Assembly (NCBI GenBank): GCA_027486345.1
Contig: JAIXPH010000017.1
Location: 1 to 41,606, forward strand
Direction of reading: 5' to 3'
DNA from: Paracoccaceae bacterium
Lineage (GTDB): Bacteria; Pseudomonadota; Alphaproteobacteria; Rhodobacterales; Rhodobacteraceae
DNA length: 41,606 nt
The notes below the pieces were generated by a model that was not told the origin of the DNA, searched no databases, and worked only from the letters and a program-made list of their open reading frames with translations. The translations under genes were made by a program, and so were the position numbers. Below are positions 25,853 to 34,430 of this stretch, one piece after another; the stretch's first letter is position 1, and each line of letters begins with the position of its first letter.

Positions 25853-27235
25853 TCACAACCACCGCACCATCGCGCCGATCATCCGTCGCACCCTCGCGCC
25901 ATAGGGCGGGAACACCAGCGGCAGCAATGATCCCCAATTCCGCAGCACGGGTTTCAGGTGGCTGAAGGTCTCAAACCCCGCCCGCCCATGCGCGGCCCCC
26001 ATGCCGGAATTGCCCACCCCGCCGAAGGGCAGGTTGCCGTGGCTGAAGGTCATCACCGTCAGGTTCACCCCGACCGACCCCGACGATGTCCGCGCCGTCA
26101 CCAGATCGACCAGCCCCCGGTCACGGGCGAAGATATAGAGCGCCAGCGGTTTGGGCGCGGCGGTGATCCGGGCGATCACCTGTGACACATCGTCAAAGGG
26201 GATCAGCGGCAGCAAGGGGCCGAAGATTTCCTCGGAGGCCACCGCCATCTCTGCGCCCTGCCCCTCGATCAGCCGTGGCGCAAGGCGCAGCGCCGCAGGA
26301 TCATCCCTGCCAAACGAGGTCACCACAGCCCCCTTGGCCACAGCATCCTCTGCCAGACCCACCAATCGCGCATGGTGGCGCGGGTTGGCGATGCGGGGGA
26401 CGTCGCCGCCTTGGCGGGCAAACTCGGCCACCAGCGCCGCGCGCAGGTCGGCCATGCGGCTGGCATGGACGAAGACATGATCCGGCCCCACACAGACCTG
26501 ACCCGCGTTCATCACCTTGCCCCAGACGATCCAGCGCGCGGCCTGCACCAGATCGGCATCCGGGCCGACGATCACCGGGGATTTGCCGCCCAGTTCCAGC
26601 GTCACGGGCGTCAGGTGCCGGGCTGCGGCCTGCATCACCTTGCGCCCGACGGCAGGACTGCCGGTGAAGAAGATGTGGTCAAAGGGCTGCTCCAGCAGCG
26701 CCTGCGCCACCTCCACCCCGCCCAAGGCCACGTGGACCAGATCGGCGGGCAGCGCCTCTGCCACCAGACGCGCCAAAAGCTCCCCCGTCGCGGGGGTCAG
26801 CTCAGAGGGTTTCACCACCGCCGCATTCCCCGCCGCAAGGGCAGAGACCAAGGGCGCCAAGCAGAGCATCAACGGAAAGTTCCACGGTGCAAGGATCAGC
26901 ACCACGCCCTTCGCCTCTGGCACCACATGGGCAGAGGTGCCCAGCATCGCCACCGTCGGTGCCGCCCGGCGCGGGCGCATCCAATGGCGCAAGGCTCGGC
27001 GGGTGTGGCTGATCTCGGTCAGGATCGGCAGCAGTTCGACCAAATCCGTCTCGGCCTCTGGTCGGCCCAGATCGGCGCTCAGGGCGGCCCCGATGGCGGC
27101 GCGGTTGGCGCGCAGCACACGCTCCAGCGCATACAGGGCGGCGCGGCGTTCGGTCAGGCCAAAACTTTGGCGGCGCCGGTCCGTGCCAGCGGCAAGGGCG
27201 GCGAAAGCAGCGGCGGGGGAGGTCATGTCTTGCAT
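25853..27235 (-). CDS. Aldehyde dehydrogenase, coniferyl-aldehyde/class 3-like
   Basis: This 460-residue NAD(P)-dependent enzyme oxidises an aldehyde to the acid. It has the early motif ILAPWNFPL (114-122), the cofactor lysine in VVKPSELTP, FTGSPAVGRKV, the catalytic Glu214 in LELGGKSP, and the nucleophile Cys248 in NAGQVCVGPDH. The short length and the C-terminus rich in basic and hydrophobic residues (GARVRRMIGAMVRWL) fit the class 3/CalB-like group, where the tail may touch the membrane. The start is taken at 27235; an ATG three codons later is equally possible and both have weak ribosome sites. It lies 58 bases after glmM. The substrate is unknown. Confidence 0.88.
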   Translation of the reverse strand: MQDMTSPAAAFAALAAGTDRRRQSFGLTERRAALYALERVLRANRAAIGAALSADLGRPEAETDLVELLPILTEISHTRRALRHWMRPRRAAPTVAMLGTSAHVVPEAKGVVLILAPWNFPLMLCLAPLVSALAAGNAAVVKPSELTPATGELLARLVAEALPADLVHVALGGVEVAQALLEQPFDHIFFTGSPAVGRKVMQAAARHLTPVTLELGGKSPVIVGPDADLVQAARWIVWGKVMNAGQVCVGPDHVFVHASRMADLRAALVAEFARQGGDVPRIANPRHHARLVGLAEDAVAKGAVVTSFGRDDPAALRLAPRLIEGQGAEMAVASEEIFGPLLPLIPFDDVSQVIARITAAPKPLALYIFARDRGLVDLVTARTSSGSVGVNLTVMTFSHGNLPFGGVGNSGMGAAHGRAGFETFSHLKPVLRNWGSLLPLVFPPYGARVRRMIGAMVRWL

Positions 27236-27293
27236 GGCGCAAGACTGCCCCCGACCCCGCCCCCCAGCAAGCCCCGGCCCGCGTGACGCAGCG

Positions 27294-28640
27294 TCAGACC
27301 GCGACAGCCTGCACGGCAGCGACGATGCCATCGACCACTTCGGTCAGCATCACCTCATCCTCGCATTCCGCCATCACCCGGATCAGGGGTTCAGTGCCCG
27401 ACTTGCGGATCAAGAGCCGCCCCTTGCCGTTCAACCGCGCCTCAGCCTCGGCGATCACGGATTTGACGCTGCCCACCTCAAGCGGTTTGGACCCCGCACC
27501 GAAACGGACGTTCTTCAGCAGTTGCGGCACGGTTTCGAACTGGTTGACCAGTTCATCCGCGGGCTGACCGCTGCGCGCCATTTCGGCAAGGAATTGCAGG
27601 CCCGCCAGCAGGCCATCACCGGTGGTGGCGTAATCGGTCATCACGATATGGCCCGACTGTTCGCCGCCCAGATTGAAGCCGCCCTCGCGCATGCGTTCGA
27701 CCACATAGCGGTCACCGACCGAGGTGCGCTCCAGCCGCAGGCCGCGCGATTGCATGTGACGCTCCAGCCCGAGGTTGGACATCACGGTGGCGACCAAGGC
27801 CCCGCCCTTCAGGCGGCCATCATCGGCCCAGCGCGCGGCGAGCAGTGCCATCAACTGGTCGCCATCGGCCACGCGGCCATATTGGTCAAGGATGATGACC
27901 CGGTCCGCATCGCCATCGAGACAAATGCCCACATCGGCGCCCTGTTCAAACACCGCGCGGGCGGCGGCTTCGGGATGGGTGGAGCCACAGCGGTCGTTGA
28001 TGTTCTTGCCGTTGGGGCTGACGCCCAAGGGGATCACGTCGGCCCCCAATTCCCACAGAACCTCGGGCGCGGCCTTGTAGGCGGCGCCATTGGCGCAATC
28101 GATCACCACCTTCAACCCGTCCAAGCGCAGGCCCGAGGGGAAAGTGGTCTTGATGAATTCCTGATAACGGCCCTGCGCGTCGTCGATCCGCTTGGCGCGA
28201 CCGATATTCTCGGCCTGCGCCAGACGGATTTCGCCCTCGACCATACGCTCGATCTCGATTTCGGCTTCGTCGCTGAGCTTGAAGCCGTCAGGGCCGAAGA
28301 ACTTGATCCCGTTGTCCTGATGCGGGTTGTGGCTGGCCGAGATCATCACGCCCAGATCGGCGCGCATCGATTTGGTCAGGTACCCCACGGCGGGGGTCGG
28401 CACCGGCCCCAGCAGCAGGACGTTCATCCCCGTGCTGGTCAACCCCGCCGTCAGCGCGTTTTCCAGCATGTAACCCGACAGGCGGGTGTCTTTGCCAATC
28501 ACCACGCGGTGGTCCGGACTGCCGTCGCGGCGGAAATAGCGCCCAGCGGCGGCCCCGAGTTTCAGCGCCATCTCGGCGGTCATCGGAAACTGGTTGGCGC
28601 GGCCCCGCACGCCATCGGTACCGAAAAGTTTTCTCGTCAT
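27294..28640 (-). CDS. glmM: Phosphoglucosamine mutase
   Basis: GlmM converts glucosamine 6-phosphate to glucosamine 1-phosphate for UDP-GlcNAc, the precursor of peptidoglycan and lipid A. The 447-residue protein is full length. It has [11 protein letters not shown] at the start, the phosphorylated Ser103 in [16 protein letters not shown], the metal loop DGDADR, and the substrate loop GGEQSGHIV. The C-terminal phosphate site is [12 protein letters not shown]. Its ATG overlaps the folP stop (ATGA), so the two are cotranslated, an arrangement common in bacteria. Confidence 0.96.
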   Translation of the reverse strand: MTRKLFGTDGVRGRANQFPMTAEMALKLGAAAGRYFRRDGSPDHRVVIGKDTRLSGYMLENALTAGLTSTGMNVLLLGPVPTPAVGYLTKSMRADLGVMISASHNPHQDNGIKFFGPDGFKLSDEAEIEIERMVEGEIRLAQAENIGRAKRIDDAQGRYQEFIKTTFPSGLRLDGLKVVIDCANGAAYKAAPEVLWELGADVIPLGVSPNGKNINDRCGSTHPEAAARAVFEQGADVGICLDGDADRVIILDQYGRVADGDQLMALLAARWADDGRLKGGALVATVMSNLGLERHMQSRGLRLERTSVGDRYVVERMREGGFNLGGEQSGHIVMTDYATTGDGLLAGLQFLAEMARSGQPADELVNQFETVPQLLKNVRFGAGSKPLEVGSVKSVIAEAEARLNGKGRLLIRKSGTEPLIRVMAECEDEVMLTEVVDGIVAAVQAVAV

Positions 28641-29647
28641 TGGGAAATACCCTTGTTCAAAGCCTGCCACAGGAAAAGCGCCTGCCGCGTTTCACTCACA
28701 TCATGCACACGAAGCATTTGCGCCCCCTGTGCCACCCCCTGCAATGCCACCGCGAGCGATCCGGGCATGCGCCGGTCCGCCTGCGGTTCCTGTCCGATGG
28801 TCCCGATGAACCGCTTGCGCGACGCACCCAGCAACACCGGCACACCCAAGCCGTGAAACAGGGACAGGCCCCGGATCAGGCTCAGGTTATGCGCCAGAGT
28901 CTTGCCAAAACCGATGCCCGGATCAACCATGATCCGCGCGGCCGGGATGCCCGCCGCTTCGGCCTGTGCGATCCGCGCGGCGAGGAAGTCATACACATCC
29001 AGCAACACGTCGTCATAGACCGGATCGTCCTGCATCGTGGCGGGTGTCTTGATCGAATGCATCAGGATGATCGGCGCGCCTGCCTGCGCGGCCACCCCGG
29101 CAATCGCGGGATCAAATCCCATCGCCGCCACGTCATTCACAATGCCCGCGCCTGCGGACAAAGCCGCCTGCGCCACAGCGCCTTTGCGCGTGTCGATCGA
29201 GATTGCCGTGGTCAGCCCCGCCGCGCGCAGGGCGGCTATCACCGGGGCGGTGCGGGCAATCTCTTCGGCCACCTCAACCTCGGCCGCGCCGGGGCGGGTG
29301 CTTTCGCCGCCGATGTCCAGCACATCCGCACCGAGGGCCATCGCGCGCGCTTGGGCAATGGCGGCGTCGGGATCGGTGAAGCGGCCCCCGTCCGAGAAAC
29401 TGTCCGGCGTCACATTCAGGATGCCCATCACGCGGGGGGCCGCCATCGACAGCCCGGCAAAATCGAGGCGCGGGGCGGATAGCCGGTCCTGCCAGTCAGA
29501 GGGCAGGTCACGCGCCGCCACGATGCGGGGAGCCTCATGGCGCGACAGCACCTCTGCCCGGTCAAACCAGCACCAGCCACCCGCCAGCGGCAGGGCCGCA
29601 TCGGGGCGTGACAGGTCGGTCATGGCAATCGGTCTGACGTAGTCCAT
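28637..29647 (-). CDS. folP: Dihydropteroate synthase
   Basis: FolP joins p-aminobenzoate to the pterin pyrophosphate in folate synthesis and is the sulfonamide target. Motifs are [33 protein letters not shown], the MHS motif of the ILMHS stretch, and the C-terminal GASRKRFIG. The 336-residue version has an N-terminal extension of about 65 residues before the TIM barrel. ATGs at 29647 and 29623 are both possible with no clear ribosome site; the longer is given. It lies between folB and glmM in a likely operon. Confidence 0.94.
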   Translation of the reverse strand: MDYVRPIAMTDLSRPDAALPLAGGWCWFDRAEVLSRHEAPRIVAARDLPSDWQDRLSAPRLDFAGLSMAAPRVMGILNVTPDSFSDGGRFTDPDAAIAQARAMALGADVLDIGGESTRPGAAEVEVAEEIARTAPVIAALRAAGLTTAISIDTRKGAVAQAALSAGAGIVNDVAAMGFDPAIAGVAAQAGAPIILMHSIKTPATMQDDPVYDDVLLDVYDFLAARIAQAEAAGIPAARIMVDPGIGFGKTLAHNLSLIRGLSLFHGLGVPVLLGASRKRFIGTIGQEPQADRRMPGSLAVALQGVAQGAQMLRVHDVSETRQALFLWQALNKGISQ

Positions 29648-29693
29648 GACAGCGGCATTAGGGCCGCGGGGCGCAGCGCGCAAGACCCGAGGC

Positions 29694-30602
29694 TCAGGCG
29701 CGCTGAACCGTCACGCGGCTTCCTGCCGGGACTGCAACATCGCCGTGAACGACGATGCCCGCCGCCGCCATCATTTCGGCCAGCCACAGCGCCAGCGCGA
29801 CGGGATCACGGCTTTGCGGGCCGTCCACCGCATCCAGCACCAGCTTGGACGGGGCCCAGACGATCATCTGGCCATGCTTCACCGCCCAATCAATCTCGGT
29901 CCGCGTCGCAACCACGACGCAGCGGTCATCCCGCGCGGCAAGGGTCCATGCGTTCTGCTCGATGGCCAGAAGGTCGATCCGGCGCTGCGTCGGCTTGTGC
30001 CCGGTCTGTGGGCGGGCCAAGTCCGGCAGCCCCACCGTCAGGATCACCGGCAGGCCGCGCGATTGCAGATCGTCCAGCGTGTCCGACAGGTCAGGTGCCG
30101 CGATGGCGGCATTGTCCAGAAACGCGACCAGGGGATGCAGCGCCTCTTCGGTTCCATCCTGCCCCACGGCCCGCAAGGGCGCCTCGGCCCGCGAACGCAC
30201 GATCTCCACCCCCAGCTTGCCGGGGCCGCGGTCAAGCTTTTCGATGCGGACAAAGGCGCGCATGGCCTGCGGCTCGGCCAGGATGCGTTCGGCCACCCGT
30301 TCGGCCAGCGTTTCCAGAAGATTGAGACGCTCTGCCGAAAGTTCCGCCGCGATGGCCTCGGTCAGGCGGTCATAGGACAATATCTTGTCCACATCGTCAT
30401 CCAGCGGCTGCGGCTGGGGGCGCACCTCGACGACGATGTTGAACTGGATGCGCTGGGTGGTGCCGCGTTCCTGCTGGAAGGCGCCAATCTCGACCTCGAC
30501 CACATGATCGCGCAGGGAAATGCGGTCGCGCGGGTCTGCACTGGCGGATGCGACCGAGCGTTCTTCGGGATGCGCGAAGGCGAGGCGGATGTCACTGGTC
30601 AT
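29694..30602 (-). CDS. folB: Dihydroneopterin aldolase with an unusual C-terminal second domain
   Basis: The first 145 residues or so are FolB-like. They include VEVEIGAFQQERGTTQ, the central SYDRLTEAIAAEL, the catalytic-type Glu in LLETLAERVAERIL and the lysine in VRIEKLDRG. FolB makes 6-hydroxymethyl-dihydropterin. FolB is usually about 120 residues; this protein has 302. The extra C-terminal portion is not FolK. It contains RRIDLLAIEQNAWTLA and SRDPVALALWLAEMM, which faintly recalls the amino-acid-kinase fold; that is a guess. GGAAGGGG precedes the ATG. It is first in the folB-folP-glmM operon. No folK is in the window. Confidence 0.82.
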   Translation of the reverse strand: MTSDIRLAFAHPEERSVASASADPRDRISLRDHVVEVEIGAFQQERGTTQRIQFNIVVEVRPQPQPLDDDVDKILSYDRLTEAIAAELSAERLNLLETLAERVAERILAEPQAMRAFVRIEKLDRGPGKLGVEIVRSRAEAPLRAVGQDGTEEALHPLVAFLDNAAIAAPDLSDTLDDLQSRGLPVILTVGLPDLARPQTGHKPTQRRIDLLAIEQNAWTLAARDDRCVVVATRTEIDWAVKHGQMIVWAPSKLVLDAVDGPQSRDPVALALWLAEMMAAAGIVVHGDVAVPAGSRVTVQRA

Positions 30603-30779
30603 GTCGGCCCCTTCCCGGATCGGCGCAGTCTGTCTTGCCGCCCGGTATAGCCCCGCGCCGCGCCCCGTCCCATGCCCGAAGGCGTCACTCTACGCAAGCG
30701 CCGCGACGCAAGGGACGGTTCCCGACGGATTTGCCGCGCTGTCAACAGGCGTTGCCCTGGCCCGCCCCGACGCCGGGGA

Positions 30780-31472
30780 TCACTGCTTGTAGAACAGATG
30801 CGCGCCGATGGCAGCCGTGCGGGCAAAGCGGCGCGACCAGTCCGGACGGACTCCCGTGGTGTGGAAATAGGTCGCGCCCAGCGTCAGCGCGCGGGGGGCG
30901 CCGTCCAGCATCACGCGGGCGATGCGCCCGGCGCGGTCGATGGACTCGGGATCACGCATCGAATCGGCATGGCCGTCGCAGGTGTAGGAGAATTGGCAGC
31001 CGCCATTGCCGCGCTGGTTGACCACGCCGCAGACCGTGGCGGGATAGCGGCCGCTGTCGGCGCGGTTCAGGATCACCTCGGCCACCGCGAACTGGCCCTT
31101 GATCGATTCACCGCGTGCTTCGAAGTAGATTGCCTTGCGCAGGCATTCCCATTGCGCGTCGCCCGTCGGGGCGGGTTGGGCGGAAAGGAAGGCGCTGTCA
31201 TATCCGATCAGGCCCACGCTGCGGGCCGGCGCTTCGGTCTTGGCGTTCGGGGTGGTCTTGGTTTCCACCTTGGGACCAACGGCGAGCGAGGTCAGACGTT
31301 CCTCTGGCATCGCGTCGAGCACCTTGTGCTCTGCCCCCAGAAGGTTGGCCATCTGCGCGCCAAGCTGCAGCGTCGGATCGTTGGACTGGCTCACCGTCAC
31401 GTCGGCGAAGGCCGCTCCAGTCATGGCGGCAAGGGCGGTGGCCCCGGCAGTCAGGATGAGTCGCAAGCGCAT
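30780..31472 (-). CDS. Cell-wall hydrolase, SleB/Hydrolase_2 type
   Basis: This 230-residue exported protein has the signal peptide MRLRLILTAGATALAAMTGAAFA, cleaved before DVTVS. The C-terminal catalytic domain has the SleB-type hallmarks YFEARGESIKGQFAVAEVILNR (with the catalytic-type Glu), GNGGCQFSYTCDG and ATYFHTTGVRPDW. A linker of about 90 residues lies between them. SleB-type enzymes cleave peptidoglycan glycan strands. In non-sporeformers they probably act in wall remodelling at the periplasm. The start at 31472 is set by the signal peptide; an upstream start is unlikely. Confidence 0.88.
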   Translation of the reverse strand: MRLRLILTAGATALAAMTGAAFADVTVSQSNDPTLQLGAQMANLLGAEHKVLDAMPEERLTSLAVGPKVETKTTPNAKTEAPARSVGLIGYDSAFLSAQPAPTGDAQWECLRKAIYFEARGESIKGQFAVAEVILNRADSGRYPATVCGVVNQRGNGGCQFSYTCDGHADSMRDPESIDRAGRIARVMLDGAPRALTLGATYFHTTGVRPDWSRRFARTAAIGAHLFYKQ

Positions 31473-31685
31473 GTTTTCGTGTTTCCCAGTCAGTTCAGCG
31501 TCTCTTCGTCCCGTGCCAGAGGGCAAAACCGCCCGGCACAAGGGTGGGGAGCTAGACGAGAGCCGCCGCGCCGGTCTACCGCCGTGGCAGGATTGCCACA
31601 GATTCCGGGCCGGGATGCGCGAGATTTCGCCTAGTCTTTTTCCAACCAGTTTGAGAATGGTGAACTAAGCTGTTGACACGGGGTG
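31473..31685. other. Intergenic region between PPDK-like and SleB genes
   Basis: It holds two perfect short hairpins (GTGGCA/TGCCAC at 31584-31599; GTGCC/GGCAC at 31513-31539) but no coding frame. Neither has a T-tract in the right place for a clear terminator. The SleB promoter should be here but is not recognised. Confidence 0.4.
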
Positions 31686-34244
31686 CTAAATCGCGATGCG
31701 CGACTCCGGGTCCCGCAGGGCCAGATGCGCCGCCGCCAGCCGTGCCAAGGGCACGCGATAGGGCGAACAGCTGACATAGTCGAACCCGGCCTTGCGGCAA
31801 AAGGCGATTGATTCGGGGTTGCCGCCATGTTCGCCACAGATCGACAACGTGAGATCGCCGCGCGTGCGCCGCCCGCGTTCGGCCCCAATCAACAGGAGCT
31901 CCCCCACCCCGTCCACGTCGAGGATATGGAACGGGTCCTCGGGGAAGACACCCTGCTGCACATAGGTGTTCATGAACCGCCCGGCGTCATCGCGTGACAG
32001 GCCATAGGTCATCTGGGTCAGGTCATTCGTCCCAAAGGACAGGAAAGAAGCATGCTGCGCAATCTCTCCGGCCCTCAGTGCGGCACGCGGGGTTTCCACC
32101 ATCACGCCCAGCCGATAGGCGAAATCGGTGCCCGCGCTGGTGCGGACCTTGGCGGCCAGCGCATCGATGCGGGACTTGACCAACTCGACCTCGCGCTTGG
32201 CCGAGACCAAGGGGATCATGATTTCCGGCACGACGGCAGAGCCGCGACGGGCCACCTCGACAGTCGCCTCAAAGATCGCTTGGGCCTGCATGTCATAGAT
32301 CTCGGGCAGCACGATCCCCAGACGCACGCCGCGCATGCCCAGCATCGGGTTGAACTCGGCCAAAGCCTCGGCCCGGCGGGTGACTTCGGACAGGGGCCGG
32401 TCCAAGGCTTCGGCCAATTCGCGCAGGCCTTCGCGGCTGTGGGGCAGGAATTCATGCAAGGGCGGGTCGAACAGCCGGATGCAGACCGGCAGGCCAGCCA
32501 TGATTTCAAAGAGTTGGATGAAATCCTCGCGCTGCATTGGCAAAAGCCGCGCCAAGGCGGCGGCGCGGTCCTTGGCGGTGTCGGCGAAGATCATCTCGCG
32601 CATCACGACCAGACGGTCATCCTCGAAGAACATGTGTTCCGTGCGGCAAAGGCCAATCCCCTGCGCCTCGAACTGGCGCGCGGTGGCGGCATCGGCAGGA
32701 GTGTCGGCATTGGCGCGGATGCCGATGTCGCGGAACGCGTCCGCCCACCCCAAGAGCGTGCGGAAGGTCTCATCCAACCCCGGCGGCAGCATGTCGGCAG
32801 CCCCCACCAAGGCCTCGCCCGTCGTGCCGTCCACCGTGATGATGTCGCCCTCGACGAAAACACGGCCCCCCGGCGCGATCAGCTTTTTCTCTTTGGTGTC
32901 CAGCTTCAGGTCCGACGCGCCCACGATGCAGGGCAGACCAAGACCCCGCCCGATCACCGCCGCGTGGCTGGTCATGCCGCCGCGTTCGGTCAGCACGCCG
33001 ACGGCGGAATGCATGCCGCGGATATCTTCGGGCGCGGTTTCGCGGCGGACAAGGATGCACGGCTCCCCACGTGCGGCGCTGGCTTGGGCGGCGGCAGAGG
33101 AGAATACGATCCGCCCAGTCGCCGCACCGGGACTGGCGGCGATGCCCTTGACGAAAGCATCCCTTGGCCCGCGCGGATCGACCTGCGGGTGCAGCATTTC
33201 GGTCAGGGCGCGGGGTTCGACGCGCAAGACGGCCTCTTGCCGGGTGATGATCCCATCCTCGGCCAAGGCCACCGCGATCTTCACCGCCGCACGGGCCGCG
33301 CGTTGCACCTTGATCGCGTCCAGCACGGCCAGACGGCCGTCCTCGACCGTGAATTCGATCTGCATCTCTTCGCGCAGTTTGCGCCGACAGGCCGCGCCAT
33401 GGCGGACCAGTTCGGCAAAAATCTCGGGCGCGATATCCTCCAGCGAGGGGCCGCGCGGATCGCGCGTCAGATAGATCGCCTCGGTCCGGGTCAGGGCGTC
33501 GCGGCCCTGACTTTGGCCCAGATAGCGCCCTGTGACCTGCGGATGGCCGGTGACCGGATCGACGAACTGGATCACGCCCGAGCCGGAGATGCCCCGCGCG
33601 ATGCCTTGGGCCATTTCCTGCACCACCAATCCCAGCGCCGCGTCCTCGGGCGCGCCCTTGGCCTGACGCAGCAGGCGGGCAGTCGTGCCCTCCCACGCGC
33701 GGGCCATGGAGCGCAGCACTTCGGAGAGTTGCCGCGCCGGGTCTTGCGGGAAGGGTTCGTCCATCTCCAGCTCATAGCTGCGCAGGGCGTCGCGCAGGGA
33801 TTCGGTGGGGCCGGAGCCGGGTTCGAACATGTCCGGGTCCAGCCGCGCCACATGGGTGGCATAGGAGCGCACGAAGCGCAGATAAAGCGCATCCGCCGCC
33901 TGCTGGCCGTGGATCGCGGCCAGTTCGCCGTGACGGGCGGCGTTCATCCCGATGTTCAGGATCGTCGCAGGCCCGCCCCAATCGGGGTTCGAGGGCGAGG
34001 GGCGGACGGAAATCAGCGCCTCTGGCCCGAAATGGCCAAGGATCGCCGCCACATCCACCTGATGGCCCGCCGCGATGGCACGGACCGCCCCGGCGGGCAG
34101 CGCAACCGTTTCGGGCACCGGCAGGTCCAGACGCACCAGACGTTGCAGACATTTCGCCCGCCAGCCATGGGCTGCGACCTGAATCTGGGCCGAAGGCGTG
34201 ATCTCGGCAAAGTCTGGCAGGGAGTCGGGCTTGGCGTGCGGCAC
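31686..34244 (-). CDS. PEP-utilising enzyme, pyruvate phosphate dikinase-like with divergent N-terminal domain
   Basis: This is an 852-residue protein. The phospho-His domain has LTERGGMTSHAAVIGRG and the PEP/pyruvate barrel has GLCRTEHMFFEDDR, ENPMLG-like FNPMLGMRGVRLG, GTNDLTQMTYGLSRDD and the active Cys in SICGEHGGNPES. Those are PPDK-like. The N-terminal ATP-grasp part is divergent: the usual GGKGANLAEM becomes HGWRAKCLQRLV, and SVRSGAR becomes SVRPSPS. It may use another nucleotide or act as a regulatory or alternative PEP synthase. The start GTG at 34244 has GAAAGG nine bases upstream; a GTG at 34304 is possible but lacks a ribosome site. It lies between glyS and a SleB gene. Confidence 0.82.
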   Translation of the reverse strand: MPHAKPDSLPDFAEITPSAQIQVAAHGWRAKCLQRLVRLDLPVPETVALPAGAVRAIAAGHQVDVAAILGHFGPEALISVRPSPSNPDWGGPATILNIGMNAARHGELAAIHGQQAADALYLRFVRSYATHVARLDPDMFEPGSGPTESLRDALRSYELEMDEPFPQDPARQLSEVLRSMARAWEGTTARLLRQAKGAPEDAALGLVVQEMAQGIARGISGSGVIQFVDPVTGHPQVTGRYLGQSQGRDALTRTEAIYLTRDPRGPSLEDIAPEIFAELVRHGAACRRKLREEMQIEFTVEDGRLAVLDAIKVQRAARAAVKIAVALAEDGIITRQEAVLRVEPRALTEMLHPQVDPRGPRDAFVKGIAASPGAATGRIVFSSAAAQASAARGEPCILVRRETAPEDIRGMHSAVGVLTERGGMTSHAAVIGRGLGLPCIVGASDLKLDTKEKKLIAPGGRVFVEGDIITVDGTTGEALVGAADMLPPGLDETFRTLLGWADAFRDIGIRANADTPADAATARQFEAQGIGLCRTEHMFFEDDRLVVMREMIFADTAKDRAAALARLLPMQREDFIQLFEIMAGLPVCIRLFDPPLHEFLPHSREGLRELAEALDRPLSEVTRRAEALAEFNPMLGMRGVRLGIVLPEIYDMQAQAIFEATVEVARRGSAVVPEIMIPLVSAKREVELVKSRIDALAAKVRTSAGTDFAYRLGVMVETPRAALRAGEIAQHASFLSFGTNDLTQMTYGLSRDDAGRFMNTYVQQGVFPEDPFHILDVDGVGELLLIGAERGRRTRGDLTLSICGEHGGNPESIAFCRKAGFDYVSCSPYRVPLARLAAAHLALRDPESRIAI

Positions 34245-34356
34245 GGGCGGGAACCTTTCGTTCTGGCCCGCAGGATAGTGACCCTGCCCTTTGGCGCAAG
34301 CCACGCAATGCCGCAGTGCGGAAATTTCTGTCCGGTCGGTTTCTGCAACGGCGCTC

Positions 34357-34430
34357 TGGGGACAAGCGCCGGGAGGGGCTCACCCCTCCCGGACCCACCC
34401 GAGGAGATTTGAGCAACGGGGAAGGAGGGG
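34357..34430 (-). repeat. Dispersed downstream repeat, copy C
   Basis: On the minus strand, directly after the glyS stop, come CCTTCCCCGTTGCTC, AAATCTCCTCGGGTG and a hairpin (CCGGGAGGGG/CCCCTCCCGG). This matches copy A in order and position after a stop codon. Confidence 0.6.

Noticed and set aside
26517-28856. A long plus-strand frame over the ALDH and glmM genes
   Set aside because: It spans two well-supported minus-strand genes and has low-complexity composition.
29694-30150. The folB extension as a FolK domain
   Set aside because: None of the FolK motifs are seen and the extension has no matching pyrophosphokinase pattern.
32052-34412. A 786-codon plus-strand frame over the PPDK-like gene
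   Set aside because: It is the antisense of a gene with intact PEP and phospho-His motifs.
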